The notes: a model not told the origin generated them from the sequence alone. A stretch of 64,000 nt of DNA from Sediminibacterium sp. FEMGT703S (GCA_002786355.1 PGCO01000006.1:185588-249587); one strand, 5' to 3'. Counted from the first letter of the stretch, positions 43,381-53,628 are shown. Numbers and translations: made by a program.

Positions 43381-44421
43381 ATGGAAAAAAGAGTTCCGCT
43401 TTCAGAGAAAGAAATATTTGATATAACCCGCTTGAATCAATTGTTACAATCGGCTATTCCATATGTTAAGCCTATACAATCCATCACCCGATTTCCCGGT
43501 GGCTATTCCAATTTAACATACAGTATTCAAACAGAAAACCAACACTTTGTCATGCGAATGGCACCTCCAGGCGCCAATATAAAATCTGCGCATGATATGG
43601 AAAGGGAATACAAAGTGCTCCAATTATTAAAGCCACATTTTAGTCAGGTGCCAGAACCCATTCTGTATGCAACAGATATAAGTATTACAGGTGCATCATT
43701 TTATATCATGGAACAATTAGATGGCATTATTTTAAGAGCATATAATGCGCCTAAAATGAATCTAAGTGTTGCACAATTTGAAGCCTGTGCGAAGCGGTTA
43801 ATGGAAACACTGGCAGCGCTTCATGCAATAGACATTGAAAAAACTCAATTGGTGCAACTAGGAAAACCAGAAGGATATGTAACCAGACAAGTGGAAGGCT
43901 GGATTAAAAGATACTATGCTGCAGAAACTGATAACATTGATGCAATGAACCAAGTAGCAACTTGGCTAAAGCTATATCAACCGAAAGAACAAGCACCTAC
44001 GTTTTTACACAATGATTTTAAATACGACAATATTGTATTCAGTACCGATTTAACAAAAGTAATGGGAGTTTTAGATTGGGAAATGGCCACGGTTGGTGAT
44101 CCGCTAATGGACCTAGGTGCTATGCTGGCTTATTGGTTTGAAGCAGATGAAGAACCCATTTTTAAACAGTATAACTGTACCTGGTTGCCAGGCAATTTAA
44201 CAAGGGCTGAATTAATTGATTACTATAGAAACCTTACAAAAAGAGATTTGAGTGATATCAACTTTTATTATGTATTTGGTTTATTCAAAAATGCGGTTAT
44301 TGCACAACAAATTTATCATCGATACAAACAAGGATTCAGCAGCGACGAACGGTTTGGCGCATTATTGCCAATGATACAACTATTGGGAACAAAAGCATTG
44401 AAGGCAAGTAGTAAGAATTAA
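43381..44421 (+). CDS. Phosphotransferase (APH fold), ACAD10/11 kinase-like
   Basis: This 346-residue APH/ChoK-fold kinase has an N-lobe glycine-rich strand RFPGGYSNLTYSI, an FVMRMAPPG lysine-region equivalent, a hinge ATDISITGASFYIMEQLDG, the catalytic loop HNDFKYDN (His210, Asp212, Asn217), and a metal-binding DWEMATVGDPLMDLGAML (Asp232). This last motif is typical of the kinase half of ACAD10/11 and of LvaA. Those kinases phosphorylate the hydroxyl of 4-hydroxyacyl-CoA before an ACAD-type enzyme removes phosphate and isomerises it. Here the kinase and ACAD are separate neighbouring genes ten bases apart. The gene shares the four bases TTAA at its stop with the convergent gene. Confidence 0.88.
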   Translation: MEKRVPLSEKEIFDITRLNQLLQSAIPYVKPIQSITRFPGGYSNLTYSIQTENQHFVMRMAPPGANIKSAHDMEREYKVLQLLKPHFSQVPEPILYATDISITGASFYIMEQLDGIILRAYNAPKMNLSVAQFEACAKRLMETLAALHAIDIEKTQLVQLGKPEGYVTRQVEGWIKRYYAAETDNIDAMNQVATWLKLYQPKEQAPTFLHNDFKYDNIVFSTDLTKVMGVLDWEMATVGDPLMDLGAMLAYWFEADEEPIFKQYNCTWLPGNLTRAELIDYYRNLTKRDLSDINFYYVFGLFKNAVIAQQIYHRYKQGFSSDERFGALLPMIQLLGTKALKASSKN

Positions 44422-45200
44422 TAATCTTCTCTTCTTCTATAAAGACCTCCACGCCAATTGTATTTACTTTCTTTATAGGCTTGAAACTGTTGACCAATAT
44501 AATAACCTAATTCTAGGTCGTTTAATAATTTTACCAACCCAGCAGTCGGACGATATCTACGCATGAATGTATCTAATTCAGGAGATTGTAAGCCAGTAAT
44601 TTTCTTTACAAATATTTTGGTAAATCTACTATTGACATATTTTTCTTCCTCTTCTTCTAACAATCTTTTTTGCAAAGCCAATATGCTTCTAGTTCTATTT
44701 ACTCTAAACATATTGATGATTCCTTCTAAATCAAAACCAACAGCTGCACCAGGACTATACGAACGATTAGAGACCACCCCTAAACTAGGTTTTTTGAAGT
44801 TGAATACTTTTGCATAATCCTGCCGATTCATGGCCGAATCATATTTATAGTAATTGTTACGCACTTTTACTTCTGGTAAATCAAATGCCCGCACATGAAT
44901 CATCACATTGAAACGTTCTAAATTAGAAATAGTATCAACAGGATATTTCATAGTAGACTTGCCAATCAAAGAAAACCAAATAGAGTCAGTTTTGAGCACG
45001 GTCAAATTATAGTAGCCAGTAGAGTCGGTGATAGTACCCCTTCCTGAAGTACTTTGTACCGCTACTGCTTCCAATGGCCTGCGCGCTGAAATATCGTACA
45101 CGTTACCACTAACCGTAGTATACTGCGCTTTAGTTTCAGCAGAAAAAATAGCTGAAAACAATGTTAAAAATAATCCAAGTATGCTGAAATGATACCTCAA
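44418..45200 (-). CDS. CarboxypepD_reg-like domain exported protein
   Basis: This 260-residue secreted protein has a signal peptide (FSILGLFLTLFSAIFSAETKAQ). A carboxypeptidase-regulatory-like beta-sandwich follows (VSGNVYDISARRPLEAVAVQSTSGRGTITDSTGYYNL). The rest is a charged, helical region of unknown fold with RLLEEEEEKYVNSRFTKIFVKKITGL. Such domains in Bacteroidota occur at the start of outer-membrane receptors or stand alone as surface proteins. No barrel is present here. It is last in the minus-strand run, 82 bases after the esterase gene. The function is unknown. Confidence 0.78.
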   Translation of the reverse strand: MRYHFSILGLFLTLFSAIFSAETKAQYTTVSGNVYDISARRPLEAVAVQSTSGRGTITDSTGYYNLTVLKTDSIWFSLIGKSTMKYPVDTISNLERFNVMIHVRAFDLPEVKVRNNYYKYDSAMNRQDYAKVFNFKKPSLGVVSNRSYSPGAAVGFDLEGIINMFRVNRTRSILALQKRLLEEEEEKYVNSRFTKIFVKKITGLQSPELDTFMRRYRPTAGLVKLLNDLELGYYIGQQFQAYKESKYNWRGGLYRRREDY

Positions 45201-45282
45201 TTGCAGTTGATTAGGCTGTAATATTAATTCAGCAGGGTCAGAGTACCATATATCGGCTGCGAATTAACGAGTCTTTTACAGT

Positions 45283-46014
45283 TTAGAATTTCTTATCCAA
45301 AATATAGGGTAGCATAGAACGCCAGGTAGGCCAATCATGGTGAATATCGGGGCCCCATACGTCTAAGTCGTACCAAATTCCTTTAGTGTATAAAATTCCG
45401 GCAAATTTTTTAGCAGCATCTGGGTCTTCAAAGTTGCCGCTACCCGTATAAATATGAATATGATGACTCGCCTTAATTTTATCTAAATACCAATTATCGT
45501 TCAAGCTGGGGATATAGTGTACTGGACTATTATAAAACACTTGATCATCCCAAAAGCCTTTGGTATACTCTGTTAAATCGTATACGCCACTCATACTGAT
45601 GGCCCCATTGATGATATCAGGACGTTTCATGAACAAGTTCATTGCATGCAATGCTCCGAAAGATGCACCACAAGTATAAATCATGGTTTCATCACTGGTA
45701 CTACTGCGAATAAAAGGAACTACTTCATCAAACACATAGTTATTAAACTGATTGTGCCGTATGGCTTTATGCTCAGGAAGCATTTGATTGTTCATCCAGC
45801 TTTCCTTATTCATACTATCAATACTAAAGACCCTACACTTTCCAGCATTAATAAAGGGAGCAATGGCATCAATTAACTGAAACCGCTCATATTCCAAATA
45901 ATCTGCAGCTGCAGTAGGAATTAATAAAATAGCAAAACCAAAATGTCCATAAGATACTATCGGCATCTCTTTATTTAAGGCTGGACTAAACCAAGACGTT
46001 AACTCTCTTTTCAT
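45283..46014 (-). CDS. Putative esterase (alpha/beta hydrolase, esterase D-like)
   Basis: This 243-residue alpha/beta hydrolase has the nucleophile elbow GASFGALHAM around residue 117, in the place of GxSxG. The Asp/Glu region YTGSGNFEDPDAA and the catalytic-His region GPDIHHDWPTWRSML follow. It is close to the putative-esterase family that includes S-formylglutathione hydrolases and mycolyl-transferase-like enzymes. It has no signal peptide, so it should be cytoplasmic. It starts two bases after the ParA gene stop and may be translationally coupled with it. The substrate is unknown. Confidence 0.8.
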   Translation of the reverse strand: MKRELTSWFSPALNKEMPIVSYGHFGFAILLIPTAAADYLEYERFQLIDAIAPFINAGKCRVFSIDSMNKESWMNNQMLPEHKAIRHNQFNNYVFDEVVPFIRSSTSDETMIYTCGASFGALHAMNLFMKRPDIINGAISMSGVYDLTEYTKGFWDDQVFYNSPVHYIPSLNDNWYLDKIKASHHIHIYTGSGNFEDPDAAKKFAGILYTKGIWYDLDVWGPDIHHDWPTWRSMLPYILDKKF

Positions 46015-46016
46015 AT

Positions 46017-46760
46017 TTAATTAATACAACGCTGTTTAATTTCTTTCCAAAGGTCTTGATAACACTGAGCTGCATAACTACTTCTTGCAAAAGTTTCTAC
46101 TGGGGCTTCATGTAAACCCATTTTTTCAATATCACTTAAGTAGGGTATATAGTTTTTAAAGAACAGTTTATCTTTATAAAATTCATTAATCGTTTCGTGA
46201 TGTAGATTTTTGCGATGGTCTACCATACTAAAGAAACACTTTAATTTAGCAATATCTAAATCATTCTCTTTAAAATATTGAACAACCGATTCAAAAGAAC
46301 GAATAGACAAGGTAGTAGGGATATTCGGCATTAACACCCAATCAGCTGCAACAAAAACTGCATCGTGTAAAACAGAAATTCCAGGAGGACAATCTAAAAG
46401 CACAATATCATAATCCTTCTTTATGGTTGATAAAATAGAAGCAATTTTTTTCTTGCTTTGTTTCATATCATTTAATATAATATCTGCATGTCTTGCAGAG
46501 AGGTCTGCAGGTATAATAGCTAAATTTTCATAAGCGGTTTGTTGAATTGCACTTGATAAATCCAATTCTCCATTCAATATTTTTTTTGCCTCATTTTTAA
46601 CGGTAGCAGTTGCACCCAAATAAAAAGAAGAAGAACCTTGTGGATCTAAGTCCCATACCAATGTCTTATACCCTTGCCTTGCACTTAAGAAGGCAAAATT
46701 AACGGTAGCGGCTGTTTTACCTACACCGCCTTTTAAATTGTATAAAGCAATGGTAACCAT
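46017..46760 (-). CDS. ParA family (Soj-like) ATPase, orphan
   Basis: This 247-residue deviant-Walker ATPase has KGGVGKTAAT (Lys10 to Thr16, with signature Lys10), switch I WDLDPQGSSSFYLGA, and Walker B IVLLDCPPG. The final helix segment ARSSYAAQCYQDLWKEI is typical of ParA. No ParB gene or parS-like repeat is adjacent. It is therefore probably not the main chromosome partition ATPase but an orphan that may position some other cargo. It lies between chrA (35 bases) and the esterase (two bases). Confidence 0.9.
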   Translation of the reverse strand: MVTIALYNLKGGVGKTAATVNFAFLSARQGYKTLVWDLDPQGSSSFYLGATATVKNEAKKILNGELDLSSAIQQTAYENLAIIPADLSARHADIILNDMKQSKKKIASILSTIKKDYDIVLLDCPPGISVLHDAVFVAADWVLMPNIPTTLSIRSFESVVQYFKENDLDIAKLKCFFSMVDHRKNLHHETINEFYKDKLFFKNYIPYLSDIEKMGLHEAPVETFARSSYAAQCYQDLWKEIKQRCIN

Positions 46761-46795
46761 GTTAAACTTTTATGATATAAAGGAAGATACAAAAA

Positions 46796-48052
46796 TTAGG
46801 CAATTGCACCTAAAATAAGACAAGCAATAACAATAAATGGAGCTGGAACTCTATTAATCCTGAGCACAAAAAATGTCAAAACAACAATTCCTAGGTCCAA
46901 TAGAATATTCCAATTTTGAGACCATAATTCAGGGAAGATATGGTCGTTCAATAAATAAACAACAGCGCCAGCCATTATACCTACAACAGCCGCCCTGATT
47001 CCTTCTAAAGACCTGAAAATCACTGCATATTTCTTTAGATTATGCCATACCGGAAAAAAGAATAACACCAATAAAGCACTGGGTAAAAAAATGGCAATTA
47101 CACCAATCATGCAACCCAGCAACTGAAAGCTTTTACCTTCTTCTTTTAATACCATTCCACCTGTAAATGCCCCAATTGAAAATACTGGACCAGGTATAGC
47201 TCTAACAATTCCAGAGCCAGTTAAAAATGCTTCTCTTTCAATTTTTAATACATCGCGTTTGTTTTCAATAATTCTTTTTGACTGCGGTCTGGTTACATAC
47301 TGCTCATACATTAATGGCATCAACACATCTGCTCCACCAAAAACTAAACTGCCGAAACGATAATTATTTTCGAAGAGGTTAAATACTTTTCTATTCTCCC
47401 AATTTTGCTTTGTGGCTGTTTCCGACAAATAACCGGCAATGCCAAAAAGCACTAAAAAAATTAATAAATTTCCCCATTTAACTTGTTTGGGGGGTATCCC
47501 TTTTTGCGGAATACGTTTATCACTAAAATTGGTTGCTATGCCTGCAATAACAATCAGAATAGGAAATACCCATGGTGTTTTAAATGCTAAAAAAGTTGCT
47601 ACAGTAGCTATGATTACAATAACCCTGGTAATGGTATTATGAACTGCTATTTTAAAAGTACGCAAAGCCGAATAAGCAATAAAGCCAATTGCCATGGGTT
47701 GGATAAATCTGAAAAAAGCTACAGGGTGTGCAATCTTCTCATAATAGTCTAATAAAAAAGAAAGCCCAGACATTAAAATAGAAGCAGGAATTATCCAAAT
47801 GAGTAGGGTAAAAATAGCTAAAGGAATTCCGCCTCTTTTATATCCAATAAGTGTTAAGACCTGGGTTGAAGAAGCACCAGGCAACATTTGACAGAAGCCA
47901 TTGTAATCTAATAATTCTTCTTCAGTTACGTCTTTACGCTGTTGCACAAAAGTCTTGACCATCATACCCCAATGTCCTTGGGGGCCCCCAAATGCAGTAA
48001 TACTGTGCAAAAGCACAGCACGCAAAAAGGGGGTATGACGAATTAAATTCAA
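46796..48052 (-). CDS. chrA: Chromate transporter ChrA family
   Basis: This 418-residue inner-membrane protein of the CHR family is of the long-chain type, with two homologous halves. The first-half signature [11 protein letters not shown] and [21 protein letters not shown] is matched in the second half by [16 protein letters not shown] and [20 protein letters not shown]. Family members export chromate with proton coupling. Whether chromate or another oxyanion is the natural substrate is not shown, and no ChrB regulator is adjacent. It follows the 2OG dioxygenase by six bases. Confidence 0.92.
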   Translation of the reverse strand: MNLIRHTPFLRAVLLHSITAFGGPQGHWGMMVKTFVQQRKDVTEEELLDYNGFCQMLPGASSTQVLTLIGYKRGGIPLAIFTLLIWIIPASILMSGLSFLLDYYEKIAHPVAFFRFIQPMAIGFIAYSALRTFKIAVHNTITRVIVIIATVATFLAFKTPWVFPILIVIAGIATNFSDKRIPQKGIPPKQVKWGNLLIFLVLFGIAGYLSETATKQNWENRKVFNLFENNYRFGSLVFGGADVLMPLMYEQYVTRPQSKRIIENKRDVLKIEREAFLTGSGIVRAIPGPVFSIGAFTGGMVLKEEGKSFQLLGCMIGVIAIFLPSALLVLFFFPVWHNLKKYAVIFRSLEGIRAAVVGIMAGAVVYLLNDHIFPELWSQNWNILLDLGIVVLTFFVLRINRVPAPFIVIACLILGAIA

Positions 48053-48058
48053 GAAGCA

Positions 48059-49003
48059 TTATTTCTTTAATCCAATTTCTCTTAGTCGTTCATCTAGGTA
48101 TTCTCCAGCAGTTGCATCTGGATAAGCTTTGGGATTGTTTTCATCAATACAGCTATCTAAACAGGCCAAGCTCATTTCACTTCTAGGATGTAAAAAGAAG
48201 GGCATAGAAAAACGGCTGGTATGCCAAAGTTCTCTAGCAGGATTTACTACTCTATGAGTAGTACTTCTTAATTTATTATTGGTAAGGCGTTGCAACATAT
48301 CGCCCACGTTCACCACAATTTGTTCCGGCAAAGAAGTGACATTTACCCATTCGCCCTGCTTGGTTAAAATTTGTAAGCCGTCGGCAGAAGCACCTACCAA
48401 CAAAGTGATTAGATTAATGTCTTCATGTTGTTCTGCTCTAATGGCAGATTTAGGTTCATGCGTAATAGGTGGATAATGAATGCATCTTAATATAGAATTA
48501 CCATTATGTACATATTGATCAAAATAATTTTCATCTAAACCTAAATACAACGCAATGGCTTGTAATAAAGCTTTACCACTTTTCTCGAAGTTTCTATATG
48601 CGTTAAACAAGGTTTCATTGAATGGTCCTACTTCATCAACCTGTACATTATCAGGATACTCCGATTGAATGGCATCTTGATCTTCAACTGTTTGCCCATA
48701 TTGAAAAAATTCTTTTAAATCGGGGGCTTCACTCCCCTTTGCGTGTTCTTTTCCAAAACTGGTATAGCCTCTTTGACCTGCTAAACCTGGTATTTCATAT
48801 TGCTTCTTTTTATCGAGCGGTAATGCAAAAAATTGCTGAACATACTCGTACTGATGGGCGATTAAATCGTCGGGAACTCCATGATTTTTGACTGCAACAA
48901 ATCCTACTTCTTCATATGCTTTTCCAAGGCTTTGAACAAATGAAGCTTTTTGTTCTGGGGTTCCATGGGTAAATTCGGCTAAATCAACAACAGGTATGGC
49001 CAT
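48059..49003 (-). CDS. Isopenicillin N synthase-like 2OG-Fe(II) dioxygenase
   Basis: This 314-residue enzyme of the IPNS/plant 2OG oxygenase family has the N-terminal DIOX_N domain (PVVDLAEF, GFVAVKNHGVPDDL, GQRGYTSFGKEHA). The catalytic double-stranded beta helix has iron ligands in EQHEDINLITLLV (His and Asp) and in STTHRVVNP (His). The co-substrate Arg-x-Ser is in TSRFSMPFF. True isopenicillin N synthesis is unlikely because no ACV synthetase is present. These bacterial members have unknown small-molecule substrates. It leads the minus-strand run with chrA and parA. Confidence 0.88.
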   Translation of the reverse strand: MAIPVVDLAEFTHGTPEQKASFVQSLGKAYEEVGFVAVKNHGVPDDLIAHQYEYVQQFFALPLDKKKQYEIPGLAGQRGYTSFGKEHAKGSEAPDLKEFFQYGQTVEDQDAIQSEYPDNVQVDEVGPFNETLFNAYRNFEKSGKALLQAIALYLGLDENYFDQYVHNGNSILRCIHYPPITHEPKSAIRAEQHEDINLITLLVGASADGLQILTKQGEWVNVTSLPEQIVVNVGDMLQRLTNNKLRSTTHRVVNPARELWHTSRFSMPFFLHPRSEMSLACLDSCIDENNPKAYPDATAGEYLDERLREIGLKK

Positions 49004-49088
49004 AGCAATATATTTTTACGAAAATACAGCAAATTCAATAATAGCAGGACATAGGCAAGAATTCATTAAAAAGCTAGACCTTTAACGC

Positions 49089-50126
49089 ATGAAGCCATCT
49101 TATCTATTCATTTTAAGTATGACAATCCTTGCATTTGCTTGTAGTGCTCCATACAAACAAATGGCGAAGCAGTACGAACAAAGAGATCAAGTTAGTGTGC
49201 CCGATTATAGCGATTTATACTTTTGGGCAGCCCATCCTTACAAAAAAGACCCTGCAGATAGTGTACCTAAACCCCTAAGAACGAATCATCTTATTGATTC
49301 TGCAGTAGATGTTTTCTTTATTCATCCCACTACCTATACAGACGACCAGTTACCCTTTGGATATAGTGCTCCAATCGGCAATAACGAATTAAATGCAAAA
49401 ACAGATTACTCCACTATTTTATTTCAAGCAAGCGCATTTAACCAAGTAGGGCGGGTGTTTGCGCCAAGATACCGTCAAGCAAATTTGCAAGCTTATTTTC
49501 CTAAAAATGCAACTGACAGTGGTGCAGCAATTGCCGCATTTGAATTAGCGTATCAAGATGTGAAAGCAGCATTTAGCTATTACCTAAAGAACCTTCATAA
49601 AGGGAAACCCATCATCATAGCAGCACATAGCCAAGGAACCACACATGGAAAAAGACTGCTCAAAGAATTTTTTGATGACCAAGCCCTTCAAAATAAATTG
49701 GTAGCAGCTTACTTGATTGGCATACCGGTTGCAGAAGCAGAGTTTACAAAAATTAAAGCCTGTACAACACCCAATCAAACTGGATGCATAGTAAGTTGGC
49801 GAACTTATAAAGAAGGCTATACTCCCCCATTAATTCTTGAAGAAAAATTTAAAGCAATTGTAACCAATCCATTAACCTGGACAAATGAAGAAATATTTGC
49901 AGATAGACAATTAAACAAAGGCGGGGTTTTATTAAAGTTCAATAAAATTGTGCCATCAGTTGCATCCGCAAAAATTGAGGGCAATGTTTTATGGACGCCT
50001 AAACCCAAATTTTTTGGAAATATATTCTATACTACCAACAATTATCATGTGGCAGATATCAACTTATATTATTTAAATATCCAAGAAAACTTGCGCAATC
50101 GGGTTAGTAGTTATTTAAAAAAATAA
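49089..50126 (+). CDS. DUF3089 alpha/beta-hydrolase-like lipoprotein
   Basis: This 345-residue exported lipoprotein is acylated at Cys18 (ILAFACSAP). DUF3089 features are visible: DVFFIHPTTYTD, FAPRYRQANLQAY, a nucleophile elbow IIAAHSQGTTHG, AYLIGIPV, and SWRTYKEG. The elbow suggests a serine hydrolase, perhaps acting on esters or polymers at the cell surface; the substrate is unknown. It is divergent from the dioxygenase gene, and its stop is three bases from the end of convergent recQ. Confidence 0.87.
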   Translation: MKPSYLFILSMTILAFACSAPYKQMAKQYEQRDQVSVPDYSDLYFWAAHPYKKDPADSVPKPLRTNHLIDSAVDVFFIHPTTYTDDQLPFGYSAPIGNNELNAKTDYSTILFQASAFNQVGRVFAPRYRQANLQAYFPKNATDSGAAIAAFELAYQDVKAAFSYYLKNLHKGKPIIIAAHSQGTTHGKRLLKEFFDDQALQNKLVAAYLIGIPVAEAEFTKIKACTTPNQTGCIVSWRTYKEGYTPPLILEEKFKAIVTNPLTWTNEEIFADRQLNKGGVLLKFNKIVPSVASAKIEGNVLWTPKPKFFGNIFYTTNNYHVADINLYYLNIQENLRNRVSSYLKK

Positions 50127-50129
50127 CTA

Positions 50130-52418
50130 CTAATTTCCATAAACACTCAAGAATTTGATACGCATAATTTTTAACTGCTCCCAGTTAAAATCAAATTCAG
50201 ATAACTCTTCGCGAGCAACATCTAATGAAGAAGTTTCACAGCTTTTAAAATACTCGAGTATTTCATCCTGTTCGTCTTCGCCCAACCACTCATCAATAGC
50301 ATAGTCTAGATTAAGCCTGGTGCCACTAGCAGCAATGGTTTCCATTTCTTCTAACAACTGATCTAATTTTAAATCTTTGTTTTTAGCAATGGTTTCTAAG
50401 GGTATTTTTTTATCTACATTTTGAATAATATAGATTTTATTACTCGCAGCATTGGCTACACTGCGCATGACAAAATCATCTGGCTTTTCAATATCATTTT
50501 CCGCTACATAAGTGGCAATTAAATCAACAAAAGGTTTGCCGTATTTAATGGCTTTCCCCTTACTTACCCCTTGACATTTGTTCATTTCGTCTAATGTGGT
50601 AGGATATAGGGTTGCCATATCTTGTAAAGAACTCTCTAAGAAAATCACAAACGGTGGAAGGCTTTTTTTCTTTGCTTCTTTTTGTCTGAGTTCTTTTAAC
50701 ATCGCAAATAATTTCTCATCTGCAGCAGCACCTGTTTGGGCAGCGCCTTCACCCTCTTCATCATCGGCATTGGCATCTTCAAATAAATTATTCAATACCA
50801 TTTTAAAGGAAGAGGGCTTCTTTAAAAATTTCTGGCCTTTGTCGCTAGATTTTATTAAACCATATTCCTCTATATCCTTAATAAGCAAATTCTCTAAAAG
50901 CATTTGTCTTATTAAGCTATTCCATAAATGAGGCTCTTTATCTTTTCCAATTCCAAACACAGGTGAAGCATCATGGCGGAACATGCTGATTTGAGGAGTA
51001 AGTTTACCCAACAATACATTCACTACATAATCGGTAACAAATCTACCGTCTAAAGCATTTACTACTTTAAGCACTTTTGCTACTTCTTCTTTAGCTTCAA
51101 ATTTTTCTTTTGGATTCTTACAGTTATCACATAAACCACAGTTTTCTGTTTCGGTATCTTCACCAAAATAATGCAATAAGATTTTTCTTCTGCATACTGC
51201 ACTTTCAGAATAAGCCACCATTTCATCAATTAACTGCGCACCCACTTCACGCTCACTCAAAGGTTTATCGCGCATTAAATGCTCTAACTTTGAAACATCT
51301 TTGTGAGAATAATACAACACACAAATCCCTTCTAAACCATCCCTTCCAGCTCTACCCGTTTCTTGATAATAATTCTCAATTGATTTGGGAATATTAAAAT
51401 GTATCACAAACCGAATATCTGGCTTGTCAATACCCATACCAAATGCAATCGTAGCAACAATTACTTGAACATCTTCGTTTAAAAACTGGTCTTGTCTGTC
51501 TGCCCTTAGTTTTTGATCTAGACCAGCATGATACGCTACAGCTTTTATTTTATTAGCCACCAATAACTCAGCTAATTCTTCCGTCGTTTTTCGATTCAGC
51601 GTGTAAATAATCCCACTCTTCCCCTTATGCTGACTAATGAATTTTACAATACTTTTTACCGTTTGTTCCTTTTGGATTTTAGGTAAAATTTCGTAGAAAA
51701 GATTGGTTCTATTAAAAGAGGAGATGAAAATATTTGCTTCTCTTAACCCCAGGTTCTTTACAATATCACTCTGTACTTTAGGTGTAGCGGTTGCCGTTAA
51801 AGCAATCACTGGAATGTCTGGATTAATGATATCCATCATTTCCCTTAATCTACGATACTCAGGCCTGAAATCGTGCCCCCACTCCGAAATACAGTGTGCC
51901 TCATCTACTGCAAAAAAAGAAATTTTAAGGTCACTAAAATATTCTAGGTTTTCTTGTTTCGTTAGGGTTTCTGGGGCTACATAGAGTAACTTGGTTTTGC
52001 CGCTGTTTAAATCGTCCTTAACCGCCTTTATTTGCCCCTTATTTAAAGATGAATTTAAAAAATGGGCAACTTCATCATTTTCGCTATATCCCCTTACTAA
52101 ATCAACCTGATTTTTCATCAAGGCAATTAAAGGCGAAACAATGATGGCACAGCCTTCCAATATTAGAGCAGGTAATTGGTAACAAAGGCTTTTACCACCA
52201 CCCGTTGGCATGATTACAAAAGTATCTTTCCCATCGAGCAAGCTATTAATGGCCGACTCTTGTGTTCCTTTAAATTCTTTGAAACCAAAATATTGTTCCA
52301 AAGCCGAGTGAATGGGATATTGATGAGTTGCTCCTACGGCTTTTGAAGAAACAGCCTTTTTAGTTGCAGTTTTTTTAATTGCAGTCTTTGACGGAGCTTT
52401 TGTGGTACTAGTTGCCAT
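50130..52418 (-). CDS. recQ: ATP-dependent DNA helicase RecQ
   Basis: This 762-residue 3'-5' helicase acts in recombination and fork repair. An unusual low-complexity tail rich in Lys, Thr, Ala and Ser fills residues 1-30. The helicase core then has motif 0 ([14 protein letters not shown]), Walker A PTGGGKS (71-77), a DEAH box [19 protein letters not shown], and motif [14 protein letters not shown]. The RecQ zinc module holds four cysteines ([23 protein letters not shown]). A winged helix, an HRDC domain (about 590-670) and a further C-terminal helical domain follow. It is divergent from kdsD, a pairing also common in other Bacteroidota. Confidence 0.96.
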   Translation of the reverse strand: MATSTTKAPSKTAIKKTATKKAVSSKAVGATHQYPIHSALEQYFGFKEFKGTQESAINSLLDGKDTFVIMPTGGGKSLCYQLPALILEGCAIIVSPLIALMKNQVDLVRGYSENDEVAHFLNSSLNKGQIKAVKDDLNSGKTKLLYVAPETLTKQENLEYFSDLKISFFAVDEAHCISEWGHDFRPEYRRLREMMDIINPDIPVIALTATATPKVQSDIVKNLGLREANIFISSFNRTNLFYEILPKIQKEQTVKSIVKFISQHKGKSGIIYTLNRKTTEELAELLVANKIKAVAYHAGLDQKLRADRQDQFLNEDVQVIVATIAFGMGIDKPDIRFVIHFNIPKSIENYYQETGRAGRDGLEGICVLYYSHKDVSKLEHLMRDKPLSEREVGAQLIDEMVAYSESAVCRRKILLHYFGEDTETENCGLCDNCKNPKEKFEAKEEVAKVLKVVNALDGRFVTDYVVNVLLGKLTPQISMFRHDASPVFGIGKDKEPHLWNSLIRQMLLENLLIKDIEEYGLIKSSDKGQKFLKKPSSFKMVLNNLFEDANADDEEGEGAAQTGAAADEKLFAMLKELRQKEAKKKSLPPFVIFLESSLQDMATLYPTTLDEMNKCQGVSKGKAIKYGKPFVDLIATYVAENDIEKPDDFVMRSVANAASNKIYIIQNVDKKIPLETIAKNKDLKLDQLLEEMETIAASGTRLNLDYAIDEWLGEDEQDEILEYFKSCETSSLDVAREELSEFDFNWEQLKIMRIKFLSVYGN

Positions 52419-52489
52419 TGGGGGATATCAGTTTTCTATAGCTAAGAACATTCTATGCTTGTAAAAGTTAAACAATTTTTGCTATTTTT

Positions 52490-52524
52490 CCTTGAATATT
52501 TCAACATTTATATTGAAATCAAGG
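52490..52524. other. Long imperfect hairpin in recQ/kdsD divergent region
   Basis: ATTTCAA (52498-52504) pairs with TTGAAAT (52513-52519) around an eight-base loop. The stem is extended by CCTTG/CAAGG across a three-base bulge. It lies 70 bases upstream of recQ and 80 upstream of kdsD, where no gene ends, so it is more likely a regulatory dyad than a terminator. Confidence 0.38.
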
Positions 52525-52592
52525 CCTTTTTGCAAAAGGGGAACGAAGTTAATGAATACCTTATGCATTACCCTTGCTAAGCTGTTAAAGTT

Positions 52593-52600
52593 TACCTTTG
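52593..52600 (+). promoter_or_regulatory. TACCTTTG -7 element, near-leaderless kdsD
   Basis: An exact TAnnTTTG match ends six bases before the ATG at 52607. TTG at 52574-52576 is a possible -33 element, slightly closer than usual. Confidence 0.6.
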
Positions 52601-52606
52601 CCAAGC

Positions 52607-53569
52607 ATGAATACAAATATCCAAGCACTAGCACAACAAACAATTGAAACAGAAGCTTCTGCCGTATTGGGTTTGAAAGCATTTATTGATAAAGATTTTG
52701 AAAAAATAATTCAATCCATTCATGAGGCAAAAGGCCGATTAATTGTGAGTGGAATTGGCAAAAGTGCTATTGTAGCACAGAAAATAGTAGCAACCCTCAA
52801 TTCTACAGGTACTCCAGCATTGTTTATGCATGCAGCAGATGCGATACATGGAGATTTAGGCATGATTACCCCAGATGATGTGGTCATGCTCATAAGTAAA
52901 AGTGGAGAAAGCCCTGAAATTAAAGTGCTCATTCCTTTAATAAACAATTTTGGAAATCTATTGATTGGGATGGTGGGCAATATGGATAGCTTTTTGGCAA
53001 AGCAATCCAATTTAGTCATAAACACCACTGTAGAAAAAGAAGCCTGCCCCAATAATCTGGCTCCTACCAGTAGCACCACCGCACAGATGGTGATGGGAGA
53101 TGTGTTAGCAGTTTGTTTAATGCAACTGAATCAGTTCAATAATAGGGATTTTGCTAAATTTCATCCAGGGGGTAATTTGGGAAAGCGACTTTATTTGCGG
53201 GTAGAAGATTTATCAAAAGCCAATGAAAAACCAAAAGTGCTACCAACAGCCACTTTAAAAAAAGTGATTGTAGAAATCACTCAAAATAGGATGGGGGTTA
53301 CGGCGGTGGTTGACGAAAATATGGAATTGAAAGGCATTATTACGGATGGAGACCTCAGACGAATGCTCGAAAAAACCAGTGATATTAGTCAAATTTGTGC
53401 TGCCGACATTTTATCGGGTAACCCAGTCACTATAGACCCACAAGCAATGGCAGTGGAAGCACTTGAATTACTTAAAAAACACGATATCAGCCAATTGGTG
53501 GTAGCAGAAAAAAACATTTACAAAGGCATCATTCATTTACATGATTTAATAAAGGAAGGAATTGTTTAA
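52607..53569 (+). CDS. kdsD: Arabinose-5-phosphate isomerase (KpsF/GutQ family)
   Basis: This enzyme of about 320 residues converts ribulose 5-phosphate to arabinose 5-phosphate for Kdo synthesis in lipopolysaccharide. The N-terminal SIS domain has IVSGIGKSAIVAQKIVATLNSTG, HAADAIHGDLGMI and ISKSGESPEI. NNLAPTSSTTAQMVMGDVLAVCLM and KFHPGGNLGKRL are family signatures. The C-terminal half is a tandem CBS pair (about 205-320; MGVTAVVDENMELKGIITDGDLRRML). A TTG at 52598 is in frame but lies inside the -7 box, so ATG 52607 is preferred. Mannose-1-phosphate guanylyltransferase follows 59 bases later. Confidence 0.95.
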   Translation: MNTNIQALAQQTIETEASAVLGLKAFIDKDFEKIIQSIHEAKGRLIVSGIGKSAIVAQKIVATLNSTGTPALFMHAADAIHGDLGMITPDDVVMLISKSGESPEIKVLIPLINNFGNLLIGMVGNMDSFLAKQSNLVINTTVEKEACPNNLAPTSSTTAQMVMGDVLAVCLMQLNQFNNRDFAKFHPGGNLGKRLYLRVEDLSKANEKPKVLPTATLKKVIVEITQNRMGVTAVVDENMELKGIITDGDLRRMLEKTSDISQICAADILSGNPVTIDPQAMAVEALELLKKHDISQLVVAEKNIYKGIIHLHDLIKEGIV

Positions 53570-53628
53570 ATAAAGCAATAAGTTTACAGCGCGTTCGTTT
53601 TTTAAGCGCACAATAAAGCCTATTTAAT

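Noticed and set aside
46017..46760. Chromosome partition locus
   Set aside because: No parB and no parS-like inverted repeats are seen near this parA.
48059..49003. True isopenicillin N synthase of a beta-lactam cluster
   Set aside because: No ACV synthetase or other beta-lactam genes are present; the family is broad and the name reflects only the fold.
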